Positions 1 to 8,924 of a stretch of 64,000 nt of DNA are shown piece after piece. The translations under genes were made by a program, and so were the position numbers. Numbering within the stretch: the stretch's first letter is position 1; every line of letters begins with the position of its first letter. The stretch comes from CAZASK01 sp964487845 (GTDB lineage: Bacteria; Chlamydiota; Chlamydiia; Chlamydiales; FEN-1388): positions 1-64,000 of the forward strand of contig CAZASK010000002.1 in the NCBI GenBank assembly GCA_964487845.1, given 5' to 3'. The notes beneath the pieces were generated by a model that made no database searches, was not told the DNA's origin, and saw only the letters and a program-made list of their open reading frames with translations.

Positions 1-123
1 ATCTAAGCTTGACGTGGCTTGACGCGCTAGGAATCTTCTGGCGGGAATTGCTGTGTTAAAAGGACAAAAACCGCGGCTCAAGACATTAAGAGCATAGCAA
101 AATCTCAAATACGGCCACACGCA

Positions 124-1764
124 GTGGTTACTAAAGAGGCTCTTGGCAAGGCTCTAGGCTCTATGGGACTCTCTTTAGACGCAGAAATTAGAAAGAGTAT
201 CTTAGAAAAATACGATGAAAACAAAGATTTTAAAACTCAAATTCGCAGCTTGTTAAAAGAGCATGCTGACAGCATCAAACATCAAGACTATAATGAAGTA
301 AAGAGCTTTGTAAAGTGGTTAAAAGAGGGAATTGAGCCAAATCCAGACGATATTGATATTGATTTTAGCGAAGATGATAGCAAAGATATAAGTTCTTTAA
401 AAAGAGAGGGCACCGTCTTACTGCCAGAGACCACTCCAAGTGACAACAAGAATCTTCTTAAGCGCTTCCCTAGCATGACAGTAGAAGAACAGCGCAAGTA
501 CCTTAGGATGCAAAGGCCTTCCTCAGATATCCATGAACCGTCTCTCCAAAAACACACAGAAGAACTTGAACAGCGCCAGGAAAAGCGGCTTACACGAACA
601 AAAACACTTGCTCTGTACTTTCCTGAACCAACACCGGCAACCAAGAGTACAGAAGCTGGGCGCCATACAAAGTCTATAAATTGGGATGAGCTCAAATCAT
701 ACAAACCCGATGGCCAGTCCTATTTAAATCGATTCCTAGACAAACGACCAGATAATCAGCTAGCTCTTGATCCTACAAATCCAAAGGAATTTAAAAAGGC
801 GCTGAAAAAAATTGGAGATCAAAAGCTCTCTGAAAGAAATTTAAATACACTTGTTTTCAGCTGTGCACAAGGTACTGCACACATATCAGAGGATGAGGCT
901 GATTGTTTTGCACTACTTAATAAACATCAAAAAATAGATGTCTTGATGCATGTATTGATGAAGGCGAATATTGAGCCTGCTCCAAAAGATTATGCAATGC
1001 CAGAAAGCGAAGTGTATATTGACCAAATAGAACACTTAATGGACGACCTCCTCACCCTTGACAAGCATCCAAATCAGGAAGCTGAAGTTAAGGCAGCCAA
1101 AGACCGGATGGAATTTATGACATTTCTTAAGATTTTAATGAAGCCAGAAAAAGAAAAAAGACTCAGTCAATTTGATTCCTCCAAGCTCCTCTTGGCAGCT
1201 AGAGTGCTGAAACAAGAAACCCCATCAGTATATGGCTATGATGAAAAACAAAGGGGAGATCCATCTACTATATTCAGTAATTTCAGTGCAAAAAGAGTCA
1301 GTAGTATTGAAAGCTCTCAAGGCTACCGCATCCAAAATAGGGTGGGCGAAGGAAGGCTATCGAAAGAGCAGCTCAACTTCTTTATTAAAACATATGAAAA
1401 ACCAAGCTCTAAGCTCTCAAAGGACGAAATAGCGGCCTTTAAACGCCTCTCATTCGATCAGCAACTCGATATTGTATTCAATCTTTTGTACAAGCTCACA
1501 AAAGAAACGAGTGTATATGGGGAGCCTGAGAAGAAAAAATATGAAGGGCTCATTAACATCATGATGCAGAACCTCTTCAGTAATACAGACTCTGAATCGA
1601 ATAAGACAAAACCTCTCGATTTTCTCGCCTTCCTCAAGAAGGGGTTAGAGTTTGGCGATGTTGACAAATTCGGTGAGCACAAAGATCCTAATCGAAGGCA
1701 TGTAGCTTGCGGAATATTGAAGGATGCTCTACAAGCTATTCTCAAGGCCCCTGAAAGCAAATAG
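124..1764 (+). CDS. unrecognised helical protein with internal tandem duplication
   Basis: I do not recognise this 546-residue protein. It is hydrophilic, rich in Lys, Glu and Asp, with no signal peptide or membrane segment. An acidic stretch lies near residues 72-88 and a Glu/Gln/Arg-rich segment near 141-158. Residues about 233-363 and 410-534 look like two copies of one helical unit: KLSERNLN aligns with RLSKEQLN, ISEDEADCF with LSKDEIAAF, QKIDVLMHVLMK with QQLDIVFNLLYK, and MEFMTFLKIL with LDFLAFLKKG. The frame opens at a GTG with no visible Shine-Dalgarno. No ATG lies between the preceding in-frame stop (28-30) and codon 14, so the real start could be elsewhere or the gene may have lost its 5' end. 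A hairpin terminator follows it. A secreted effector is possible for such a protein in this phylum, but nothing in the sequence proves it. Confidence 0.7.
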   Translation: MVTKEALGKALGSMGLSLDAEIRKSILEKYDENKDFKTQIRSLLKEHADSIKHQDYNEVKSFVKWLKEGIEPNPDDIDIDFSEDDSKDISSLKREGTVLLPETTPSDNKNLLKRFPSMTVEEQRKYLRMQRPSSDIHEPSLQKHTEELEQRQEKRLTRTKTLALYFPEPTPATKSTEAGRHTKSINWDELKSYKPDGQSYLNRFLDKRPDNQLALDPTNPKEFKKALKKIGDQKLSERNLNTLVFSCAQGTAHISEDEADCFALLNKHQKIDVLMHVLMKANIEPAPKDYAMPESEVYIDQIEHLMDDLLTLDKHPNQEAEVKAAKDRMEFMTFLKILMKPEKEKRLSQFDSSKLLLAARVLKQETPSVYGYDEKQRGDPSTIFSNFSAKRVSSIESSQGYRIQNRVGEGRLSKEQLNFFIKTYEKPSSKLSKDEIAAFKRLSFDQQLDIVFNLLYKLTKETSVYGEPEKKKYEGLINIMMQNLFSNTDSESNKTKPLDFLAFLKKGLEFGDVDKFGEHKDPNRRHVACGILKDALQAILKAPESK

Positions 1765-1769
1765 CGCGA

Positions 1770-1791
1770 GCGCTGTCAGCGCCTTCTTTTT
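1770..1791 (+). terminator. Rho-independent terminator
   Basis: A perfect 5-bp stem (GCGCT, 3-nt loop, AGCGC) is followed directly by CTTCTTTTT, just after the stop of the plus-strand gene that ends at 1764. A second inverted repeat without a T-tract (TGCATGACC at 1795-1803, GGTCATGCA at 1815-1823) lies between this and the convergent sufS gene. Confidence 0.75.
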
Positions 1792-1824
1792 GACTGCATG
1801 ACCCGCCACGGGCAGGTCATGCAG

Positions 1825-3048
1825 CTATCGCAGACGAATAAGCGTCTCTTTCAAGATGCTCACAAAAGAATCGACATCTTCTTTCGTATTGTAGCAGGCA
1901 AGAGAAGCTCTTGCTGCAGCAGATATGCCAAAATGGCGCATCACAGGCTGAGCGCAGAGGTGTCCTGAGCGAATGGCGATGCCTTTCAAGTCTACCATCG
2001 TTGCTATGTCGAGCGGGTGGACACCTTGGACATAAAAAGTGGCAAGAGCACCCTTCTCTTGCGCCTCTCCTATGATCTTCAGCCCTGGGATTTGTCGAAG
2101 CTCTTCTGCGAGATGATGGTAGAGCTTTTCTTCATGGGCTCTGATATTTTGAATGCCAAGCCCTTGTAAAAAGTCGACAGCCGCTCCAAGACCAATTACT
2201 CCTGCAATAAGAGGTGTTCCTGCCTCAAACTTCATTGGAGGAGGAGCATAGCTCGTCTTCTCAAAAGTCACCGTCTCTATCATATCCCCACCTCCTTCAT
2301 AGGGAGGAATCTCCTCAAGAAGGGCTTTTTTACCATAGAGCACACCAACACCTGTCGGGCCATACATCTTATGGCCTGAGAAGGCAACGAAGTCTGCATC
2401 GAGCGCCTGTACATCAAGCGGCATATGAGCCACACTTTGAGCAGCATCGATCACTACTTTTGCGCCTACTTCGTGAGCGAGCGCAATCATCTCTTGAATC
2501 GGATTAAGAGTGCCTAATGTGTTCGAGATGTGGGCACATGCCACGAGCTTAGTACGAGGGGAAAGGAGCTTTTTAAAGGCCTCTATATCGAGCACGCCAG
2601 AGTCATGAAATGGCACCACTTGAAGCTCTGCGCCATAGGCCGCGCATACCATCTGCCAAGGCACGATGTTAGAATGATGCTCCATCTCAGTGATGATGAC
2701 TGCATCTCCTTTTTGAAGAAAGCGCTCAGCAAAAGAGTGAGCTACGAGGTTGAGGGCAGCTGTCGTCCCCCTTGTAAATATGATCTCATCAGAAGAAGCA
2801 GCTCCAATAAAGGCCGCTACCTTCTTGCGGCTTTCCTCGTAGAGCTCTGTAGCCACGCCGGCTGTTGTATAGACAGCGCGGTGTACTGTCGCATATTCAT
2901 CTCTATAAAAGCGTGTAATCGCGTCAATAACCTCATCAGGCTTCAGTGTCGTCGCCCCAGAGTCTAAGTATACAAAGGGATGGCCGTTGACTTTTTTTGC
3001 AAGCATGGAAAAAGAAGAACGAAGAGGAGCGCCTGATGCAGTATACAT
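1825..3048 (-). CDS. sufS: SufS cysteine desulfurase
   Basis: PLP-dependent class V aminotransferase-fold enzyme that removes sulfur from L-cysteine, giving alanine and an enzyme persulfide for Fe-S assembly. The 407-residue length fits SufS. The PLP-binding lysine is in the FSGHKMYGPTG segment. The catalytic cysteine is in RSGHLCAQP, the group II (SufS/CsdA) version of the active-site loop. It is the last gene of a sufB-sufC-sufD-sufS cluster, starting 4 nt after the sufD stop, so translation is probably coupled. No sufE or sufU sulfur-transfer partner is visible in the window. Confidence 0.96.
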   Translation of the reverse strand: MYTASGAPLRSSFSMLAKKVNGHPFVYLDSGATTLKPDEVIDAITRFYRDEYATVHRAVYTTAGVATELYEESRKKVAAFIGAASSDEIIFTRGTTAALNLVAHSFAERFLQKGDAVIITEMEHHSNIVPWQMVCAAYGAELQVVPFHDSGVLDIEAFKKLLSPRTKLVACAHISNTLGTLNPIQEMIALAHEVGAKVVIDAAQSVAHMPLDVQALDADFVAFSGHKMYGPTGVGVLYGKKALLEEIPPYEGGGDMIETVTFEKTSYAPPPMKFEAGTPLIAGVIGLGAAVDFLQGLGIQNIRAHEEKLYHHLAEELRQIPGLKIIGEAQEKGALATFYVQGVHPLDIATMVDLKGIAIRSGHLCAQPVMRHFGISAAARASLACYNTKEDVDSFVSILKETLIRLR

Positions 3049-3052
3049 ACCA

Positions 3053-4342
3053 CTACTCTACAATAGCCGCTATCATTTGCTCTACCTTTTCTTGCAGAGA
3101 AGGGATCGTGATCTGCTGCGCAATCTCCTCACAAAATCCCTCGATGAGCACAGATCGCGCCTCTTTTTCTGAAAAGCCCCTGGTGCGCAGATAAAAGAGC
3201 TGCTCTTGGTCCAGCTGTCCTACCGTCGCTCCATGGGACGCCTTTACATCGTCTGCAAAGATCTCGAGGTTGGGCTTGCTATTCGCCTGTGCTTCATCAC
3301 TCAACACCAAGTTATTGTTCAGTTGATAGGCCAGTGTCTTCTGCGCCTTTTGGTGGACATAGATTTTCCCCTGAAAGCTCGAGCGCGCCTGATCGAAAAG
3401 CACCCCTTTAAACATCTGGTTTGAGTGAGTATTTGGCTCTTTATGCTCAACAAGTACATTCGTATGACATTCAGCATGAGAGGCGGCCACCCAAAGGCCA
3501 CTCAAGTCTACTTCCGCACCCTCTCCAGCAAGCGATGCTTTCAAATCTGAACGAATGGGAATATTACCATGAGTAATCTGAATTGAGCGCATCGTAGAAG
3601 AGCGCTTTTGATAAGCTCTCAAAGCATTCATGATCATCCCAGTTCCACTTCCATGCATAGTCTCGACAAAAGAGACATGAGCTCCCTCTTCAAGGTAGGC
3701 TTCGAATAGCATACTTGAAAAGAGCTCGTGCGCATTTCGTAAGAATACAGAAGCTGTCATTTTCAACTCAGCATGTGCTCCCATACAGAGATAGATTCTT
3801 GGAAGGACGGCGCTTTCTTCATCACAATCGATCACATGGATGATTTCTATTGGCGTCTCAACAATTATTTTGGGAGGGATGTAGAGAAAAAGGCCATCTT
3901 GATAACACGCCATGGTAAGTAGAGCAAAAGGGTCATTTTCTTGCTTGAGAGCTTCAGAAAAGTGGTTCGACAGAAGTGTGGCATATGTTTTTGCAGCCTC
4001 TTGCAGCGGCTTTACAACGCATCCTTTGGGAAGGGCGCTTATACCTGAAAGATCAAGGCGTATATTCCCATTTACAAAGACAACGTATGATCGCGAAGAC
4101 CCTGTAAGGGGATGAGGCGGCACAAGCTCTTTATTTTCTGGATAGCGGTAACTTTTTTCTATAACCTTGGCAAGCGAGATATACTGGAAAAGATCGTTTT
4201 TACTTTTTGGCAAACCTACCTGCTGAAGCTTGTGCCATGCCTCGCGGCGCAGGCGTCTGAGGAGCTCTGTATCGCCACTTTTTTCTATAGAAGCACAAAA
4301 ACTCGGCAAGAAAAGATCTTTAGCTTCATGAGCAAGCGTCAT
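3053..4342 (-). CDS. sufD: SufD, Fe-S cluster scaffold subunit
   Basis: Paralogue of SufB and partner in the SufBC2D scaffold complex, in which Fe-S clusters are assembled in the cytoplasm. At 429 residues it has the expected length. The C-terminal beta-helix and SufBD signature is seen in the segment around ADDVKASHGATVG, with the conserved histidine, followed by QLDQEQLFYLRTRG, which closely resembles the matching region of SufB in this same cluster. The N-terminal part is less conserved, as usual for SufD. It lies 4 nt downstream of sufC and 4 nt upstream of sufS. Confidence 0.95.
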   Translation of the reverse strand: MTLAHEAKDLFLPSFCASIEKSGDTELLRRLRREAWHKLQQVGLPKSKNDLFQYISLAKVIEKSYRYPENKELVPPHPLTGSSRSYVVFVNGNIRLDLSGISALPKGCVVKPLQEAAKTYATLLSNHFSEALKQENDPFALLTMACYQDGLFLYIPPKIIVETPIEIIHVIDCDEESAVLPRIYLCMGAHAELKMTASVFLRNAHELFSSMLFEAYLEEGAHVSFVETMHGSGTGMIMNALRAYQKRSSTMRSIQITHGNIPIRSDLKASLAGEGAEVDLSGLWVAASHAECHTNVLVEHKEPNTHSNQMFKGVLFDQARSSFQGKIYVHQKAQKTLAYQLNNNLVLSDEAQANSKPNLEIFADDVKASHGATVGQLDQEQLFYLRTRGFSEKEARSVLIEGFCEEIAQQITIPSLQEKVEQMIAAIVE

Positions 4343-4346
4343 CTCA

Positions 4347-5102
4347 TTACTCCTCTTCCGGAGAAGCTTCTAGCCAGTCATAGCCTTTGGACTCGAGCTC
4401 AAGAGCAAGCTCAGGCCCGCCTGATAACACGATTTTCCCATCGATCATAACATGGATATGATGCGGCTGTATATAGTCGAGAAGCCTTTGATAATGGGTG
4501 ATCAGTAAAAGCGCATTTTCTTGTGACATCAGCTTATTTACCCCGCGAGCGACAATACGCATCGCATCGATGTCAAGGCCAGAATCTGTCTCATCTAAGA
4601 TCGCCATCCTGGGGTTCAATACCGCCATCTGCAAGATTTCACTTCTCTTCTTCTCACCACCTGAAAAGCCCTCATTGACATTGCGGCTACGAAATTCTGG
4701 CTTCATCTCCATAAGCCGCATCTTCTCATCAAGATAGGTGTCAAATTCTTTTTCAGAAAGCTCTGGCTCATTACGCGATCTTTTCGCTCCATTGAGGGCC
4801 ACACGTAAAAACTGTGTGGTAGAAACACCAGGAATTTCAACAGGATACTGAAAACTCATGAATAAGCCAAGGTGAGCACGCTCTTCAGGGGCCATCTCAA
4901 GAAGAGACTTGCCTAAAAAGAAAATTTCGCCTTCAGTAACTTCATAGGCAGGGTGACCGGCAAGCACCTTTGCCAATGTCGATTTCCCAGCACCATTAGG
5001 CCCCATAATTGCATGAACTTCGCCTGGTTTGATTGTAAGGCTAAAATTTTTAAGAATGGCTTTCCCATCGACGGAGACAGCGATATTACGTATTTCTAAC
5101 AT
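4347..5102 (-). CDS. sufC: SufC, ABC-type ATPase of Fe-S assembly
   Basis: Soluble ABC ATPase that drives conformational change of the SufB-SufD scaffold. The 251-residue protein has a Walker A motif (GPNGAGKST), the SufC-type signature FSGGEKKRSEILQ, which differs from the LSGGQ of transporters, and a Walker B region ending in ILDETDSGLD. The H-loop follows in LLITHYQR. It starts 3 nt after the sufB stop and is followed closely by sufD, fitting one transcript and stoichiometric synthesis. Confidence 0.97.
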   Translation of the reverse strand: MLEIRNIAVSVDGKAILKNFSLTIKPGEVHAIMGPNGAGKSTLAKVLAGHPAYEVTEGEIFFLGKSLLEMAPEERAHLGLFMSFQYPVEIPGVSTTQFLRVALNGAKRSRNEPELSEKEFDTYLDEKMRLMEMKPEFRSRNVNEGFSGGEKKRSEILQMAVLNPRMAILDETDSGLDIDAMRIVARGVNKLMSQENALLLITHYQRLLDYIQPHHIHVMIDGKIVLSGGPELALELESKGYDWLEASPEEE

Positions 5103-5105
5103 GAT

Positions 5106-6542
5106 CTATCCAACTGAATTTTCAAGTTTTAATGCGAGCAGATTTTTTGCTTCAGTAGCAAATTCAAAAGGGAGCTCATCGAGGACTTTTTTACAAAAGC
5201 CACTAACGATCATATTGACCGCATCTTCAAAAGAAACCCCGCGCGATCTGAAGTAAAAGAGCTGCTCTTCATTTATTTTCGAAGTAGAGGCCTCATGTTC
5301 CACCTGACTTGAGGCATTGCCCACTTCGATATAGGGAAACGTATTGGCAGAGCATTTATTGCCGACAAGCATGGAGTCGCATTGGGTATAATTTCTAGCC
5401 CCTGCAGCCTTTGGCAGCATTTTTACAAGGCCACGGTATGAGTTGTGTGACATATCGGAGGAGATACCCTTCGATACAATGGTAGACTTACTGTTCTTCC
5501 CAATATGAATCATCTTCGTTCCAGTGTCTGCCTGCATGTGGCCGTTTGTCAATGCTACCGAATAAAACTCTCCGACCGAATCATCACCTCGTAAGATACA
5601 GCTCGGATACTTCCAGGTAATGGCAGCTCCTGCTTCTACTTGCGTCCATGATATCTTTGACTTCTTGCCCAAGCAAAGGCCGCGCTTCGTGACAAAGTTA
5701 TAAATTCCTCCAGCTCCTGTGTCCTTATTTCCAGAATACCAGTTTTGGATCGTAGAATACTTGATTTCAGCATGATCGAGTGCTACAAGCTCGACTACTG
5801 CAGCATGCAGCTGGTTGGTGTCATACGCAGGCGCTGTGCAGCCTTCTAGATAACTCACGTATGAGCCCTCTTCTGCAACAATCAGTGTTCGCTCAAACTG
5901 CCCCGTCTCTCTTTCATTAATACGAAAATAGGTAGAGAGCTCCATTGGGCATCGCACCCCTTTGGGGATATAGGCAAAAGAGCCATCTGAAAATACTGCT
6001 GAATTGAGGGCTGCGAAAAAGTTGTCCCCAACAGGAACAACACTCGCTAAATATTTTTTTATAAGCTCTGGATAATTGCGTACAGCCTCTGTCATCGAGC
6101 AGAGAATAACGCCCGCCTCTTTCAGTTTTTTCTGAAATGTGGTACCGATTGATACTGAATCAAATACTAAGTCGACGGCGACATTTACATTCATGAGGCG
6201 CATCTGCTCTTCAAGAGGGATGCCTAGCTTCTCGAACGTCTTTAAAATCTCCGGATCTGCCTCACTGATATCATTCAATTTTGCTTTGTTTTTTGGAGCA
6301 GAATAGTAACGAATATTTTGATAATCGAGGGAAGGATAGGGAGCGTTCGACCAGTGAGGCTCTTGCATCGTAAGCCATTTACGATAGGCCTTCATACGAA
6401 AATCGAGCATCCATGAAGGCTCATCTTTTTTCTGTGAGATAGCTTCGATCACCTCTTCACTGAGACCTTTTGGGAAGGTCTCAGTTTCAATATCGGTAAC
6501 AAATCCATACTTATACTCGGATGGAACAAATGGCTGCGCCAT
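5106..6542 (-). CDS. sufB: SufB, Fe-S cluster scaffold protein
   Basis: Core scaffold of the SUF system, on which clusters form from SufS-derived sulfur. The 478-residue length is normal. The conserved core GGIYNFVTKRGLC, the segment GNKCSANTFPYIEV with its cysteine, and VEHEASTSKINEEQLFYFRSRG with the conserved histidine are all present. It is the first suf gene. The preceding gene on this strand, a glycosyltransferase, stops only about 30 nt upstream, so either a promoter sits in that short gap or inside the upstream gene, or the suf genes are partly read through from the glycosyltransferases. A GGAG lies about 10 nt before the ATG. No SufR or IscR-type regulator gene was seen nearby. Confidence 0.97.
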   Translation of the reverse strand: MAQPFVPSEYKYGFVTDIETETFPKGLSEEVIEAISQKKDEPSWMLDFRMKAYRKWLTMQEPHWSNAPYPSLDYQNIRYYSAPKNKAKLNDISEADPEILKTFEKLGIPLEEQMRLMNVNVAVDLVFDSVSIGTTFQKKLKEAGVILCSMTEAVRNYPELIKKYLASVVPVGDNFFAALNSAVFSDGSFAYIPKGVRCPMELSTYFRINERETGQFERTLIVAEEGSYVSYLEGCTAPAYDTNQLHAAVVELVALDHAEIKYSTIQNWYSGNKDTGAGGIYNFVTKRGLCLGKKSKISWTQVEAGAAITWKYPSCILRGDDSVGEFYSVALTNGHMQADTGTKMIHIGKNSKSTIVSKGISSDMSHNSYRGLVKMLPKAAGARNYTQCDSMLVGNKCSANTFPYIEVGNASSQVEHEASTSKINEEQLFYFRSRGVSFEDAVNMIVSGFCKKVLDELPFEFATEAKNLLALKLENSVG

Positions 6543-6573
6543 GAATTAATAACTCCACATACAAACTACAGCC

Positions 6574-7704
6574 TTATGACAATTCGTCTTGCTTCTTATG
6601 ATTCATTTCTTTATCTATTTTAAGAACTTTTTGTTGTAGCCGATAATGCTCCCGACGAATTAGATCGATTTGATTCTGCAATTCATTCATCTTCTCTTGC
6701 GGCGTCGCTATCCAAGTATTCCCCCAGTAATGAACAGCTATAGATTCGGGATAGACCCGTGCAAAAGGACGCGGATTTTTCAAATGCACACTTTCTAAAA
6801 AGTCATACAATTTTTCTCGAATAGCACGTATACCACTTCTTCTCTTCGCAGCAGAAGCTGCCGACAGTGGATAAAAATAGGTAGCAGGGAAGGCCATGTT
6901 ATTCAAATTTTGCTCTTTATACTTCTCAAAAAAGGCAATCGAAAAAGGAAAATAGGTATGGTTAATAACCCGTGAAACAGGGGAAGAATATTTACGATTC
7001 ACTTCATCCCATCCGGCACGAATGAGCTCTTTCCATCGCTTAAGCACAGGATGATTTGGACGTGAGGCCATAATAGAAATTCCAAGCCACACACGATTAT
7101 TAGTCGTATCAATTTTATGAGGATATTCAATGCCTACATACATGTCATATTTGTGATTCAACTCTTCCAAAGAATGATAACACTCCATGTCGACATCTAA
7201 ATAGACTCCCCCAAAGCGATCCAGCAACTCAGAGCGCAGGATGTCAGACTTTTCGGCATAATTCGGCGTTTGATCAATTAAATCTTTGAGCTCAAGACCA
7301 AGCTCTTCAACATCGACATCTGTCCACAAACGATACTCCCAATCTGGGTGCACAGATTTCCACTTATCACGAAACGTCGCAAAGTAAGAAGGAGGCGTTT
7401 TAGGACCAAGCCATATTTGATGTAAAATTTTTGGAATCTTTGGCTGTTGTGATTCTACCAATTTCGAAGGGAGATTTTTTTCATAATTTTCTTTCAAATT
7501 ATTAAAACGCACTACATCATCTGGATTTGAGAAAATTATTTGATACTCATCCGTTCCTTTCCCCATCGATTCTTCGAAACTTACTTCTTCTATAGGCCCA
7601 TGCCGAGAATCTTTGTCTTTTTTCTTATCTGAACAACTCGCCGCTATTAAAGAAACAAAAAAGAGAGCTGCAACAAGGCAGTATATATACTTTTTTTTCA
7701 TCAT
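6574..7704 (-). CDS. exported GT32-type glycosyltransferase, paralogue 1
   Basis: The catalytic part matches the glycosyltransferase sugar-binding region with DXD motif (Gly_transf_sug, OCH1-like GT32): ILHQIWLGPK, the PDWEYRLW segment, KSDILRSELL, and GGVYLDVDMEC with Asp170 and Asp172 expected to bind Mn and nucleotide-sugar. The N-terminus has a basic start, a hydrophobic core and a cysteine at residue 24 (IAASC), giving a Sec signal and possibly a lipoprotein signal. A Lys/Arg-rich patch near residue 300 and a predicted coiled coil in the last 40 residues follow the conserved HYWGNTW box. An AAGGTG precedes the first ATG. It is the last of three tandem paralogues. Nucleotide-sugar transferases normally act in a cytosol, so export suggests action outside the bacterial cytoplasm, perhaps in the host; this is inference. 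Confidence 0.85.
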   Translation of the reverse strand: MMKKKYIYCLVAALFFVSLIAASCSDKKKDKDSRHGPIEEVSFEESMGKGTDEYQIIFSNPDDVVRFNNLKENYEKNLPSKLVESQQPKIPKILHQIWLGPKTPPSYFATFRDKWKSVHPDWEYRLWTDVDVEELGLELKDLIDQTPNYAEKSDILRSELLDRFGGVYLDVDMECYHSLEELNHKYDMYVGIEYPHKIDTTNNRVWLGISIMASRPNHPVLKRWKELIRAGWDEVNRKYSSPVSRVINHTYFPFSIAFFEKYKEQNLNNMAFPATYFYPLSAASAAKRRSGIRAIREKLYDFLESVHLKNPRPFARVYPESIAVHYWGNTWIATPQEKMNELQNQIDLIRREHYRLQQKVLKIDKEMNHKKQDELS

Positions 7705-7754
7705 TTATCACCTTTAGACCACATATGTTACTGTAGAATTGATATTAAATTCAT

Positions 7755-8900
7755 CTACTGTTTTGATAAAACCTCTTGAGCTACTTCATTTTTTTGTTGC
7801 TTTAATAGCTTTATCTGCTCTTCTAATGCACTGATTCTCTGATTCAACGATTGATCCACTGACAATACCCTCTCATGAATTTCGTTAAACAGTTCATGAG
7901 ATGTTTTTTGCCATGTGCCGCTCCAGTGGTGGGCAGCTAAAGTTTCTGGCTGAAGAGAGGTAAAGCAAGGTTTCTGTTTGAGCCCTAATGCAATGAGCAT
8001 AGACCTCACCATGCTTTTGAGACTCTTTCTCTTTCTGGTGCTGCCATGAGATAATTCTGAAAAAGTGTAGGGATAGAGATAGGTGGCAGGAAATACAATA
8101 TTTTTATACTTTTGATCGTCTATATAGACAGATACGGCATCTCCAAATGTATAAAAAGTTCTCTCTAATACACGTTTTTTGCACTCTGGCATCTCCTGTG
8201 CCATGGGTAGCCATTTTTCCCGTATGAGCCTCTTCCACATTTGTATAATGGGATGTTTTGGACAAGATCCTATCAATGCATTGCATACTGTGACACGGGG
8301 AAATGTTTTTGGATTTACTCCCTCATGTGGAGGCTCTAATCCTGCAAAAAAGTCATATTTTTCTGCACACTCATCAAATGGTTTCAGACACTGGAAATCA
8401 ACATCAACATATATGCCGCCGATCTGATCGAGTATTTCCGCGCGAAGAATATCTGACTTTTCTCCCCAATTTGTCGAAGAGTCAAATTCCTCTCGTAGAT
8501 CCATTGGGAATGCAGCAGCCTCTTCATTTCCCCATACTTTTATTTGCCAGTCGGGGTTGTGTTGCTGCCAACTTAACTTATAGCCCTCAAAAAAGCTGGG
8601 TGGAGCTTTAGGGCCAATCCAGATAAAATGAATAATCTTTGGAATCCTGCACTCTTTTGAAGTAGCCTCTTCTGCGAATCTATTGTAGTATACCTTCTCA
8701 TACTTTTTAAAAAGCCTTTCATTTTCCGCATCTGTCATCATCAATTTATACTCCGGAAAATCAGGTCCACCCATAGACTTTTCAAAGTTCACTACGTGAT
8801 TTATCGTAGACGCACAATTCAACTGCTTCACGCCGAAGGCTATAGCAAAACCGCCCAGTATCAAACACAGTAAAACACCTAATCGCTTTTTCATGCTCAT
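7755..8900 (-). CDS. exported GT32-type glycosyltransferase, paralogue 2
   Basis: This 381-residue protein has the same architecture as its neighbours. It has an N-terminal hydrophobic signal or anchor after MKKR, then a short conserved module with FEKSMGG, then the GT32 core: IPKIIHFIWIGPK, PDWQIKVW, KSDILRAEIL, and GGIYVDVDFQ with Asp166 and Asp168. It ends with the HHWSGTW box and a leucine-rich heptad region (ISALEEQIKLLKQQ) that looks like a coiled coil. The third codon (ATG) is a likely start because AAGGG lies 7 nt before it, against 1 nt for the first ATG. It sits about 25 nt after paralogue 3 and 50 nt before paralogue 1. The sugar and acceptor cannot be read from the sequence. Confidence 0.85.
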   Translation of the reverse strand: MSMKKRLGVLLCLILGGFAIAFGVKQLNCASTINHVVNFEKSMGGPDFPEYKLMMTDAENERLFKKYEKVYYNRFAEEATSKECRIPKIIHFIWIGPKAPPSFFEGYKLSWQQHNPDWQIKVWGNEEAAAFPMDLREEFDSSTNWGEKSDILRAEILDQIGGIYVDVDFQCLKPFDECAEKYDFFAGLEPPHEGVNPKTFPRVTVCNALIGSCPKHPIIQMWKRLIREKWLPMAQEMPECKKRVLERTFYTFGDAVSVYIDDQKYKNIVFPATYLYPYTFSELSHGSTRKRKSLKSMVRSMLIALGLKQKPCFTSLQPETLAAHHWSGTWQKTSHELFNEIHERVLSVDQSLNQRISALEEQIKLLKQQKNEVAQEVLSKQ

Positions 8901-8924
8901 TCCCTTATCTTTGGAGATTATCTC

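Noticed and set aside
46..57. GGGAATTGCTGT shared with 34740-34751 as a repeat
   Set aside because: A 12-base match is expected by chance many times in 64 kb.
3..59. Open frame ending in TAA at 57-59 that could be the tail of a gene before the window
   Set aside because: Only about 18 codons are visible, too little to support a call.
288..704. 138-codon minus-strand open frame
   Set aside because: Antisense to the first gene, Ser/Arg/Phe-rich without structure; likely chance.
2530..2967. 145-codon plus-strand open frame within sufS
   Set aside because: Shadow of the well-supported SufS frame.
6543..6573. Promoter directly upstream of sufB
   Set aside because: A TTGTCA is present, but the spacing to any -10-like hexamer is poor.
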